Assembly (NCBI GenBank): GCA_963807675.1 | Contig: CAWECP010000007.1 | Span: 62,001 to 126,000 of the forward strand | From: Bog-473 sp963807675 | GTDB lineage: Bacteria; Actinomycetota; Acidimicrobiia; Acidimicrobiales; RAAP-2 | Direction of reading: 5' to 3' | DNA length: 64,000 bases | Shown here: positions 36,924 through 45,351 of the stretch, one piece after another | Numbering within the stretch: position 1 is the first letter of the stretch | How the letters are laid out: each line of letters starts with the position of its first letter | Program-made: the position numbers and the translations under genes | Notes under the pieces: model-generated | The model's database searches: none | What the model saw: only the letters and a program-made list of their open reading frames with translations | Told to the model about the DNA's origin: nothing

Positions 36924-38966
36924 GTGAAACCCGCAGGTCCTTTCACGTCCGCGTCCAGTAAGCGGAAGCTGTCCATACTCGCTCTGGCGCTTCTCGCCGC
37001 CGCCTACTGCTTGACCGCCATCGTGACGTCGGCGCTTACCACTCCCCACTCGCACTCGGCCGGGGCCAGCTCGGCCTCGGGGGAATGGCTGGTGGACTCA
37101 GACGGCGGGATCTTCAGCATGGGTGGTGCGCCCTTCTACGGCTCGGCCGGAGGCCTGCGTCTGGCCTTGCCTATCGTCGGCATGGCCGCGACCCCCGACG
37201 GCGGCGGCTACTGGGAGGTGGCCTCCGACGGCCTCGCCTTCCCCTTCGGTGACGCCCACTTCTACGGCTGGCCGGGCGTCGGAGGCCTCAACTCGCCCAT
37301 TGTCGGCATGGCGGCCACCCCCGACGGCAAGGGATATTGGGAGGTCGCCTCCGACGGAGGCGTCTTCTCCTTCGGTGACGCCGTGTTCCACGGCTCCACG
37401 GGGGCCATCCACCTCAACAAGCCCATCGTCGGCATGGCGGCCACACCCGACGGCGGCGGGTACTGGCTCGTCGCCTCCGACGGCGGCGTCTTCTCCTTCG
37501 GCGACGCCGCGTTCTACGGCTCCACGGGGCGCATCCACCTCAACCAGCCCATCGTCGGCATGGCACCCACACCCGACGGCGGCGGGTACTGGCTCGTCGC
37601 CTCCGATGGCGGCGTCTTCTCCTTCGGCGACGCCGCGTTCCACGGATCGACGCCTGCACAAGACCTCGCCCCGATCTCGGCCATCACGGCCAGCCCGGAC
37701 GGGAAGGGTTACGTGGAAGCGGCCACCAACGGCGCCCTCTACCCCCATGGCGACGCCCCACCGATGGTTTCCACCGCGGCGATGTCGCTCACTGAGCCTG
37801 TCGTCGGTGCCGCAGCTGTCTCTGTCGCGATCTCGACCGGCGGGTCGCCGACCCCCACGACACAGCCGCCCACCACGGCCACGACCACGACCACGAACAC
37901 GCCGACGACCACGACGACGAGCACCACTCCACCCTCCGAGACCACGACGACGACCAGCACCACCACCCCAACGTCAGCGCCGCCGCCGACGTCCACGGGA
38001 GTGCCGCCCGCGCTCGGCGTGTACGCGGGTAACAACAACCCTGCCGGCGTCAATAGCTTCGCGTCGGTCACCGGGAGTCACGTCACCATGGCCGAGACGT
38101 ACTTGCCCTGGGGGGCATACACCGGGTCGGCGTATGGGTGGGCATACCTGACGACCGAGTCCACCCTTTCTTCTTGGCTCTCCAACTGGGAGGGAACCAG
38201 CGACCAGATGGTGATCGGCGTACCGATGGTCGCCCTGGACGGATCGGGCAATCCCGAGAACACCTTGGCAGAGGGGGCTGCAGGGGACGAAAACGCCAAC
38301 TTTGTGGCCATTGCGAGGAACCTCGTTGCCCTCGGCTTCGGGAATGCCGTCTTACGCCCGGGCTGGGAGTTTGACGGCACCTGGTATCCGTGGAGCGTGG
38401 ATAGCGACGCGGACGCGGCGAACTTCGCCACCTACTGGCAGAACATCGTGACGTCCATGCGATCGGTACCGGGGGCAAACTTCAAGTTTCTCTGGAGCCC
38501 GGCTGGATTCCAGTCGCTCTCGTGGAACATCAATGACGCCTATCCCGGTAATAGCTATGTCGACGATGTGTCGCTCGACGTCTACGACTGGTCCTGGGAC
38601 ACTTCCATCTTCCCGCCTAGTGGGAACCCCAACAACACCGCAACGGTCGCGCAGTCAAATGCGGTGTTCTCGGAGCTCTTGACGGACACGGAAGGCCTGA
38701 ACTGGTTGTCGTCCTTCGCTCAGGCGCATGATAAGCCGATCGTCATTCCAGAATGGGCTGTCGACATCCGCAACGACGGTCATGGGCTCGGGGACGATCC
38801 GACGTTCATCAACAACATGTCCAACTGGTTCAGCACCAACCACGTTGCGTGGTCGATCTACTTCATCGACGACACCGCCGACAACACCAATCAGGGCATC
38901 GATTTCCAGGTCACGGATGGGAACTTCCCGAACTCTTTGGCTGCTCTCAAGACCGACATGGGATGA
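36924..38966 (+). CDS. Secreted repeat + GH26-like glycosidase, copy B
   Basis: 680 aa from GTG 36924, preceded by CAGGGG; a TTG at 36867 could add 19 residues. It has a signal/anchor segment ('LSILALALLAAAYCLTAIVTSAL'), about six 42-residue repeats (~55-300) that are clearly diverged from those of copy A ('PIVGMAATPDGKGYWEVASDG', '...GVFSFGDAVFHGS'), then the same Thr/Pro linker and GH26-like domain, identical to copy A at the nucleotide level. Both catalytic Glu residues ('RPGWEFDG', 'IVIPEWAVD') are present. No c-di-GMP aptamer precedes it, so the same enzyme domain is delivered with a different head under different control. Confidence 0.87.
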   Translation: MKPAGPFTSASSKRKLSILALALLAAAYCLTAIVTSALTTPHSHSAGASSASGEWLVDSDGGIFSMGGAPFYGSAGGLRLALPIVGMAATPDGGGYWEVASDGLAFPFGDAHFYGWPGVGGLNSPIVGMAATPDGKGYWEVASDGGVFSFGDAVFHGSTGAIHLNKPIVGMAATPDGGGYWLVASDGGVFSFGDAAFYGSTGRIHLNQPIVGMAPTPDGGGYWLVASDGGVFSFGDAAFHGSTPAQDLAPISAITASPDGKGYVEAATNGALYPHGDAPPMVSTAAMSLTEPVVGAAAVSVAISTGGSPTPTTQPPTTATTTTTNTPTTTTTSTTPPSETTTTTSTTTPTSAPPPTSTGVPPALGVYAGNNNPAGVNSFASVTGSHVTMAETYLPWGAYTGSAYGWAYLTTESTLSSWLSNWEGTSDQMVIGVPMVALDGSGNPENTLAEGAAGDENANFVAIARNLVALGFGNAVLRPGWEFDGTWYPWSVDSDADAANFATYWQNIVTSMRSVPGANFKFLWSPAGFQSLSWNINDAYPGNSYVDDVSLDVYDWSWDTSIFPPSGNPNNTATVAQSNAVFSELLTDTEGLNWLSSFAQAHDKPIVIPEWAVDIRNDGHGLGDDPTFINNMSNWFSTNHVAWSIYFIDDTADNTNQGIDFQVTDGNFPNSLAALKTDMG

Positions 38967-39052
38967 TTGGTTGAGCCTCGCTGGGCGAGCAACCCCGTCA
39001 CCGCTTCACCCCGCCGCACGAGGCATTCCGATAGCGCAGGGCGTCCCAGCGC
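37844..39052. repeat. 1,209-bp direct repeat, unit B (linker + GH26-like domain)
   Basis: Partner of 35079-36287. Sharp boundaries at both ends. Confidence 0.9.
38969..38994 (+). terminator. Hairpin after hydrolase copy B
   Basis: Same GGTTG...CAACC hairpin as after copy A; lacks a T-run. Confidence 0.35.
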
Positions 39053-39071
39053 GGGACCTGATGCTGGACAT

Positions 39072-40049
39072 CTAACCAACCAAAACTGGGATTTCCAAGC
39101 CTCGAATATTCCCAGGAGGCTGCGCTAGATACCATTCATAGGTTCTCTTTACACCTTCCAACAGGCCGATCTGTGCTTTCCAGCCGAGTGCGCGAATCTT
39201 CGTCACATCAAGCACCTTGCGAGGCATGCCGTCGGGTTTGGATGCGTCAAAAACAAGCTCAGCGCTCGGATAGATGACCTGGCGTAGGGTTTCCGCGAGT
39301 TCTCTGATACTGATGTCCACCCCAGTACCGACATTTAAGTGCTCCGCTCCGGAATATCTCTCCATGAGGAACAGGCATGCGTCGGCAAGGTCATCAACAT
39401 GTAGGAATTCGCGCATCGGGTCGCCCGAACCCCAGATTTCTACTTGTGCATACCCTTCTAGTTTCGCTTCGTGGAATTTTCGTATTAGCGCTGGCAGCAC
39501 ATGACTGCTTGCAAGATCAAAATTATCGTTGGGTCCGTAAAGGTTGGTCGGCATCGCTGAGATGAAATTGCAGCCATGTTGAGTTCGGTAACTCTGGCAG
39601 AGTTTTATGCCGGCAATTTTGGCTAGGGCGTAGTACTCGTTTGTTGGTTCAAGGGACCCCGTGAGTAACTGATCTTCCGTGATTGGCTGGACCGACAGTC
39701 TTGGGTAGATGCAGGAGCTTCCGAGGTACAGAAGTTTTGTTGCCTCAAATTGGTAAGCAGCGTGGACGACCGTTGCATGGATCATCATGTTGTCGTAGAG
39801 AAACTCAGCTGGTCGCGTGGAGTTAGCAATGATCCCTCCAACGGTTCCCGCTACGAGGTAGACGAACTGCGGCCGATTGGCCCGAAACCAGTAGTTCACG
39901 GCAGCCTGGTCACGGAGATCAAGCTGTTCGCGACTGGCGACGAGGATGTTAGTGAAGCCGTCCGATCGTAATTTTCGCACGAGGGCTGAGCCGACGAGTC
40001 CTCTGTGACCGGCGACGAATATACGCGCATCCTTTGGAACAGTTGTCAT
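39072..40049 (-). CDS. fcl: GDP-L-fucose synthase
   Basis: 325 aa SDR-family epimerase/reductase that makes GDP-L-fucose from GDP-4-keto-6-deoxymannose. Glycine-rich NADP motif 'VAGHRGLVGSALVRKL' (~12-27), 'LYLGSSCIYP' with the active Ser/Cys, catalytic Tyr-Lys in 'TNEYYALAKIAGIKL', and substrate region 'PTNLYGPNDNFDLASSHVLPALIRKF'. Length fits the family (~310-325). The partner GDP-mannose 4,6-dehydratase (gmd) is not in this window. Indicates fucose (or a related 6-deoxysugar) in the polymer. Confidence 0.93.
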   Translation of the reverse strand: MTTVPKDARIFVAGHRGLVGSALVRKLRSDGFTNILVASREQLDLRDQAAVNYWFRANRPQFVYLVAGTVGGIIANSTRPAEFLYDNMMIHATVVHAAYQFEATKLLYLGSSCIYPRLSVQPITEDQLLTGSLEPTNEYYALAKIAGIKLCQSYRTQHGCNFISAMPTNLYGPNDNFDLASSHVLPALIRKFHEAKLEGYAQVEIWGSGDPMREFLHVDDLADACLFLMERYSGAEHLNVGTGVDISIRELAETLRQVIYPSAELVFDASKPDGMPRKVLDVTKIRALGWKAQIGLLEGVKRTYEWYLAQPPGNIRGLEIPVLVG

Positions 40050-40702
40050 CGCTCACCCTTCGATCGTTCGAGGTAGAAACTCTTAGAACGCACCGACTCC
40101 CGGACGATCAGTCGTGGCATCTCCCACGCGGTCCCCATCGCTAAATCGCGTGTCTCCATATCACCATTTTCCGTAACCGCTTGACGCCGATAGTTGCATC
40201 ACAAGTGTCGCCAACACGAGCCTCAGGTTTCTCGTCTGCCTTCGCTCACATTTGTTTTATCCGGTCGACAGCGCGGATTGCAATGGTCCAAAGTCCCATT
40301 TTTGTGATTCAACGGCGCTGGGTCTCCCGGAGGTTGTGGAGCGACGAGGATCTGTTGGACACGGAATAATGGAACTACTATTGCTGCCGACTACGAGGAC
40401 GGCCTGCGAAGATGTGTTTATCCCCTCGTGATCCGCCCGCGAGTAATCGATCTGGGCGCCTCGGGCTGCAGGGTGGACGACGTCGCCAACACTGATCTAA
40501 GTGTTGTTGTGCGTGTGGTGGTTGACTCAGAGGACGCCGGAATCCAACCTGGACGTCACTGAGTCGCACGATCATGAAACACAGGCCCCAGGGCTCAGCC
40601 CGCGGGGCTATCGAGCTCGCAATGGACTTCGGAGCGGAACGTCCGCGGCTTTGTGGCCAAAGACCGGACTATCCTCGTTGACCAGGAAAGGGCTGCTGAA
40701 CA
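40050..40702. other. Intergenic before the plus-strand glycosyltransferase operon
   Basis: About 650 bp between the divergent fucose synthase and GT26 genes. No recognisable gene; a likely place for the two divergent promoters and a long leader. Confidence 0.4.
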
Positions 40703-40891
40703 ATGTTAGGCGTCATTTCGGTACCGGTCCCCGACAGTGTGGTGCGGTGGCTGATCGCGGGAACGGCGACTGCTGAATTGGCCCAGTCAATGGGTCCGCG
40801 CTTTGCCAAGGCGGCCACCGTAGATGGTCACGATCCGGATCCGAGCTCGTCCTTGCCTGAAGGGGTCGACGTTGTCCGAAATACCGAGTAG
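40703..40891 (+). CDS. Possible 62-residue leader ORF
   Basis: ATG-started ORF with a mildly hydrophobic start ('MLGVISVPVPDSVVRWLIAG'). No known family and weak RBS. Lies directly upstream of the hairpin and GT26 gene. Could be chance. Confidence 0.2.
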   Translation: MLGVISVPVPDSVVRWLIAGTATAELAQSMGPRFAKAATVDGHDPDPSSSLPEGVDVVRNTE

Positions 40892-40909
40892 TTCGGCGCC
40901 CGACGGGGA

Positions 40910-40932
40910 ATGCCGTCCCTTCGGGACGGCAT
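40910..40932 (+). promoter_or_regulatory. Perfect hairpin before the GT26 gene
   Basis: A 10-bp perfect stem (ATGCCGTCCC / GGGACGGCAT) with a TTC loop, ending 23 bp before the proposed GTG start and just before its GGGAG ribosome site. No T-run, so more likely a translational or RNA-stability element than a terminator. Confidence 0.45.
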
Positions 40933-40955
40933 GGCCAGAATCGGGAGCTCAGCCC

Positions 40956-41732
40956 GTGAAGGTACTCAGATGTGCGGGCGTTCCAATCGGGCAGCTATCA
41001 CGAGCTGAAGCGAGCACGTTCATCATCGAATGCGCGATAAATGGTCCGGCAAGGCCAATGGATGTACACCTCTGTAATGCGTACACGTTAGCCCTTGCTG
41101 ATAAAAGCGAGCACCTCCGAGAAGTGCTGAACGATAGTGGGCTAAATCTGCCAGATGGAATGTCCGTGCTGTGGGCGAACCGCTTATTTCATTGGGGACA
41201 GGATGGACCCAAGGAAAGGGTCCGCGGAACGGACTTGTTTCTGAGCATATTCGAAACGGACAATGAGTATCAGCTTCGGCATTATCTGCTTGGCTCGACG
41301 CCAGAAGTGCTCGGGTCCTTGTACAACAATCTGGTTGAGCTTTTCCCCGGGGTGCAGATTGCGGGAACGGACAGTCCTCCGTTTCGAGAACTTGCTGAAA
41401 TCGAACGCGAACAGCAGCTGCAGCGGATCTCAGCGTCGGGTGCTCAAATCGTATGGGTTGGACTCGGGACACCGAAGCAGGATATCGAAGCCGCGAACCT
41501 CGCTCGTAGGCTCCCTCTTGTTGTTATCGCCGTTGGGGCAGCGTTTGACTTCGTTGCGGGAAACAAGAATGAGGCCCCAATATGGATGCAACGAACAGGG
41601 CAGGAATGGGTGTATCGACTGATTAGCGAACCCCGACGGCTTTGGCGTCGATACCTATTTGGGAACGTCCGCTTTCTATGGGCACTGATCCGTCGCATGC
41701 GCGATTCTGAGCAATGGAGTGCCGGACCGTGA
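40956..41732 (+). CDS. WecG/TagA/CpsF family glycosyltransferase (GT26)
   Basis: 258 aa. Adds the second sugar (typically ManNAc-type or glucuronic-acid-type) to a polyprenyl-linked intermediate. Hallmarks: 'HLCNAYTLALADKSEHLREVL' , 'LPDGMSVLWANRL', 'RVRGTDLFLSIFE', 'YLLGSTPEVL', 'GAQIVWVGLGTPKQDIEAA' and 'VVIAVGAAFDFVAGNKNEAP' followed by 'MQRTGQEWVYRLISEPRRLWRRYL'. The family's T-Asn/Asp site appears as 'HLCNAYTLA'. GTG 40956 was chosen because the conserved domain begins there and GGGAG lies 9 bp upstream; frames open to 40824 allow TTG 40872 or ATG 40824. Confidence 0.88.
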   Translation: MKVLRCAGVPIGQLSRAEASTFIIECAINGPARPMDVHLCNAYTLALADKSEHLREVLNDSGLNLPDGMSVLWANRLFHWGQDGPKERVRGTDLFLSIFETDNEYQLRHYLLGSTPEVLGSLYNNLVELFPGVQIAGTDSPPFRELAEIEREQQLQRISASGAQIVWVGLGTPKQDIEAANLARRLPLVVIAVGAAFDFVAGNKNEAPIWMQRTGQEWVYRLISEPRRLWRRYLFGNVRFLWALIRRMRDSEQWSAGP

Positions 41733-41770
41733 CGCGCTCCGGTCGCTCCGCAGGCCAGTAGGACGGCCAA

Positions 41771-42913
41771 ATGACGGTGGAAACGTCCGAGTTAGAAAAC
41801 GTCATATCTCCTGTGCTACGTGTGGTTCTGATTAGTCCTCCGTTGGACGCGAGTGGCGGCATCGGCAGGCTCATGTCGTACGTACTGGCCAGATTGGACG
41901 ACCACGAGATAGCTGTACGTCACGTGGACCCTCGCGGTCGAAGCTCACGACCGATTCTCAGTGTTTTCCCCCTGTTGCGGGCTACCGTCACCATGATTGT
42001 CCTCAAAGGGATACGTCGTGTCGACGTCGTTCACATCAATATGTCCTACCGAGGAAGCACGATCCGTAAAGGCATCATTGTCTGGCTGTGCGATTTTATG
42101 CGCATTCCAATTGTGCTCCACCTCCACACGTGCGAGTACCAAGAGTTTTATCAAAGGCTTCCGCACATCATCCAAGGGTGTGTTCGCGGTGTGTTTCAGC
42201 GAGCCGATCATATTCTTGTCCTCGGTCGCGTTTGGGAAGCATTTTTGGTCGAGGAGTTGGGGATCTCGAAACGCAACATAAGCGTCCTCTACAACGCGGC
42301 GCCCGGACCTGCTCAACTTCCGTCGCGGCATTCGCGACGGGATCGAAAGCACATTCGCCTTCTCTTTCTTGGACAGCTGGGCGCTCGAAAGGGCGTGCCG
42401 GAACTGTTACAAGCTCTGTCCCTAATTCCGCCACTATCCGTTACCTGGACCATCACAATGGCAGGCGATGGAGATATTGGTTGGGCAAGAAAATTGGCGC
42501 GCGAATACGGAATCCTCGATAGTGTCACCTTCACCGGTTGGCTCGATCCAGCCCAGGTTCGAGACACATTGGAATCGAGCGACGTCCTCATTCTTCCTTC
42601 GCACGCAGAAGGTTTTCCGATGGCGATCGTTGAGGCGTTCGCTCATGGTGTGGCAGTAATCTCGTCGCCAGTGGGTTCCATTCCCGAAATAGTTGCCGAC
42701 AAGGAGAATGGCCTACTTGTATCGGCTAGCGATGTTGACGCATTGGAAGGAGCGATCGAGTCAATGTGTGTTGATGGTGAGCTCCGCGAGACACTCGCTC
42801 TGGCCGGGCGCAGCACCTGGGAAAGCCGCCTCGCCATAGCGAACTACACCACACGGATCACGCAGTATTGGTTTGAAATCGCCGGTTGGAGATGGCATTC
42901 GCTCCAACCTTGA
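41771..42913 (+). CDS. Glycosyltransferase family 4
   Basis: 380 aa GT-B enzyme. 'LRVVLISPPLDASGGIGRLMSYVLARL' glycine loop, 'VDVVHINMSYRGS', 'IPIVLHLHTCEYQEFYQ', C-domain 'IRLLFLGQLGARKGVPELLQAL' and 'DVLILPSHAEGFPMAIVEAFAHGVAVISS' with the E-G-F-P-M-A-I-V-E (E-x7-E) motif of retaining enzymes. Follows the GT26 gene by 38 bp and is followed closely by a methyltransferase, so probably one operon. Confidence 0.9.
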   Translation: MTVETSELENVISPVLRVVLISPPLDASGGIGRLMSYVLARLDDHEIAVRHVDPRGRSSRPILSVFPLLRATVTMIVLKGIRRVDVVHINMSYRGSTIRKGIIVWLCDFMRIPIVLHLHTCEYQEFYQRLPHIIQGCVRGVFQRADHILVLGRVWEAFLVEELGISKRNISVLYNAAPGPAQLPSRHSRRDRKHIRLLFLGQLGARKGVPELLQALSLIPPLSVTWTITMAGDGDIGWARKLAREYGILDSVTFTGWLDPAQVRDTLESSDVLILPSHAEGFPMAIVEAFAHGVAVISSPVGSIPEIVADKENGLLVSASDVDALEGAIESMCVDGELRETLALAGRSTWESRLAIANYTTRITQYWFEIAGWRWHSLQP

Positions 42914-42985
42914 CGAATGCCTCTCCGGCGCGTCTACGATCAGAAAAAGTCGTTGCTGTGCACTAGGAACGTTAGGAACGATGAT

Positions 42986-43732
42986 ATGAGCTCCATCGAC
43001 CACGATAGAGATCTTGAAGTGCTGACGTATACGGCTGCCGTGGAACGCATCACAGCTTGTCTCTCTGAACACGTGGACGAAGTCACGGGACCCATGAAGA
43101 TCCTTGAAGCAGGTTGTGGCCGGCGCTGGGAGATCGATCTTGAGCCAACTGACTATGAACTGACGGGCGTCGACCTCGACAGGCAAGCGCTTGACTACCG
43201 TCGGTCAGTAGTGCGGGACCTCGATCTCGCAGTCGTAGGTAACATATGTGACCGCGACGTCGTTCCGTCAAACTACTTTGATGTCATCTATTCTTCGTAT
43301 GTTTTGGAACACATTGAAGTTGCGAGGACCGCGCTTGACAATTTCCTCGAATGGTCGCGTCCTGGCGGATTGATTGTCATGATGTTGCCCAACCGTGACT
43401 CCGTCTATTGCTGGGCGGCTCGTCTTACTCCATACCGGCTACACGATTGGTTATATCGATATGTGTTTCGCGTCCGCTACGCGGGCAAGGTGATTCGGCC
43501 ATATCCGACTTACCACGACCCAATACTTGCGTCGGATTCCCTTGCCGCGTTCTGTCGATCGCACGGCCTGGCACCGCAGGAGTGGTTCGCCATCGACACC
43601 TTTTCGCAGCGTCGTGGCGCGAAGTTTGCCTCAATTCGAATGGGGATGCGGTTAGTCAGCCGACTGTCACGCGGTCGGTTATCCGACCGCGCGGTCGACC
43701 TCGGAATAGTGATGCGAGTCCCGTTCGCCTAG
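42986..43732 (+). CDS. Class I SAM-dependent methyltransferase
   Basis: 248 aa from ATG 42986 (AGGAA 8 bp upstream); an ATG at 42917 would add 23 residues. Motif I 'MKILEAGCGRRWEIDL', motif II 'YELTGVDLDRQALD', motif III 'LAVVGNICDRD', motif IV 'FDVIYSSYVLEHIEVARTALDNFLEWSRPGGLIVMMLPN' (Methyltransf_11 type). In such clusters these usually O-methylate a sugar. Substrate unknown. Confidence 0.85.
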   Translation: MSSIDHDRDLEVLTYTAAVERITACLSEHVDEVTGPMKILEAGCGRRWEIDLEPTDYELTGVDLDRQALDYRRSVVRDLDLAVVGNICDRDVVPSNYFDVIYSSYVLEHIEVARTALDNFLEWSRPGGLIVMMLPNRDSVYCWAARLTPYRLHDWLYRYVFRVRYAGKVIRPYPTYHDPILASDSLAAFCRSHGLAPQEWFAIDTFSQRRGAKFASIRMGMRLVSRLSRGRLSDRAVDLGIVMRVPFA

Positions 43733-43920
43733 TTGTCGGCACTCATTCAAGCGGGAGCGCGGTTCTGATGCGCGGCGGCGACGGACGCCTGATCCAAGTG
43801 ACTCCAGGGGCATGGAGGACGCCTTGATGGCGACGGAAAGGGCGGATTCGCCCACCGGACACGTGCCTGCGCTCCGGCCTTCACCGCAGTACTCCCACTC
43901 CTAAAACTGCTACCTCGGAT

Positions 43921-44589
43921 GTGACTCAGATTATGCTCAGAAACGAAGCGGCATGGTTAGCTCGAATTGTTCGCATGCTGCCATCGACGGGCTTTCCACT
44001 CCTCGATCTCGGCAGTAGTACTGGCAGCTACCGGACGACGGAGCAGAAGTTCATTTTTTCCGAAATATTCGGCCCGCTTCGTGACGCCGGACACCGTGTC
44101 ATTCATGCGGACCTGAAGGCAGCCCCAGGCGTCGATATCGTGATCGATTTCACGCGAGCACAAGATCGACGAAAGCTGGCGGAGAGCGCGGAGAGCATCG
44201 GCTGCGTCCTGTGCGCGAACATGTTTGAACACCTCTCCATAACGCCGGAAGAGTCTGCACAGTACCTTCTCGACCTGTGCAGACCCGGCAAATATCTTCT
44301 TGTCACAGTTCCAAAGACTTTTCGATATCACCCAGATCCCATCGATAATCTTTATCGGCCATCTGCGGACCAACTCGCCGAGCTCTTTGGGAGTCGCGTT
44401 ACCGTGCTCGCGCGGGCAGATGTTCAGGAGACGCGGCATATCCTGCACGACATTCACCGACGGGGACTCTTGCGCTATGTCGGGGGTATGATGATGCCTT
44501 GGCGCGATCGGCGGGTGTGGTGGGGGAAAGTGACGCATTCCCTGAAACGCATCGAGATTGCATGTGTATTCATGCAGAAGGCGTCCTGA
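43921..44589 (+). CDS. Class I methyltransferase-like protein
   Basis: 222 aa; start is GTG at 43921. 'GFPLLDLGSSTGSYRTTEQKF' (motif I-like), 'HRVIHADLKAAPGVDIVIDFT' (motif II/III) and 'CVLCANMFEHLSITPEESAQYLLDLCRPGKYLLVTVPKTFRYHPDPIDNLYRP' (motif IV-VI). The H-P-D-P-I-D-N-L-x-R-P block is common in methyltransferases of polysaccharide clusters. 188 bp after the previous methyltransferase. Confidence 0.78.
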   Translation: MTQIMLRNEAAWLARIVRMLPSTGFPLLDLGSSTGSYRTTEQKFIFSEIFGPLRDAGHRVIHADLKAAPGVDIVIDFTRAQDRRKLAESAESIGCVLCANMFEHLSITPEESAQYLLDLCRPGKYLLVTVPKTFRYHPDPIDNLYRPSADQLAELFGSRVTVLARADVQETRHILHDIHRRGLLRYVGGMMMPWRDRRVWWGKVTHSLKRIEIACVFMQKAS

Positions 44590-45351
44590 CGAGAACGCGT
44601 TCTGCGTCCGATCGCTCTGCGCTTCGATCGGCCGAGATCGTGCATTTCAAATCATACTGAGTGGCCCTGACCCCTTCGAATGGATCCGCCAAACTGAGTG
44701 AGTCCGGTTTGCCCACCATCGGACTAAGAGGATGAAGACAACATTGCCTCCGCGTACTCCTTCATGACGTGACGTAGCCCAGGCGTCCCTCGCCACCCGG
44801 ATCAGTGTCGGCCCTCCCTACTCGAACGCGTGGAGCCGTCGGGCCAGGTCCTTCACCCTGCGAGCGATCGGTCGTCGTGGGCGCTACACGGGAGCTCGTC
44901 TAGAATCCCATTCCCATGTTCGTCTTCGATGGCACCTATGACCCCATTGAGCTGTCCGCGGGCCTCGAGGACACAGGGGCCAGGTGCTCGTGCGTAGCCG
45001 TCGCGACTGCGTCGTTCACCGCGACCCTCAGCGCGCGGAGACCGGACTCGAGATCGACCTTTCTGTCACGGCCAGTGCATCATGCTCTCCAGGGCGCACA
45101 ATGTGCCCACCCCGATGCTGAACTCAGAACCACCGATCTCCGTTACGCCAACGTCAAGTTGCGGGCATATCCACGGGGTGCGGACGTCGAGGGAGCCTCA
45201 CTGCATCTCGGTGAGCCATTTGGCGTGTGAAAATGTGTTGTGGCGCACGTCGAATAGCTCGGGGTGACCTGATGCGCAGGCGGTACAGCCGGCTCCCTCT
45301 CACGAATATATGTGCGTGGCCGAATGTGTGACAGTTCGTAAGGGGTACTCC
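44590..45351. other. Intergenic, no confident gene
   Basis: About 760 bp. A 104-codon frame (44916-45230) lacks recognisable motifs. Codon use is poor compared with neighbours. May contain eroded sequence; probably carries the promoter for the flippase gene. Confidence 0.4.

Noticed and set aside
44640..44760. Possible IS3-like left end (TGACCCCTTCGAATGGATCC)
   Set aside because: No matching right end and no transposase motifs in the downstream frames.
44916..45230. 104-codon ORF upstream of the flippase
   Set aside because: No motif, weak start context and poor codon bias; left as intergenic.
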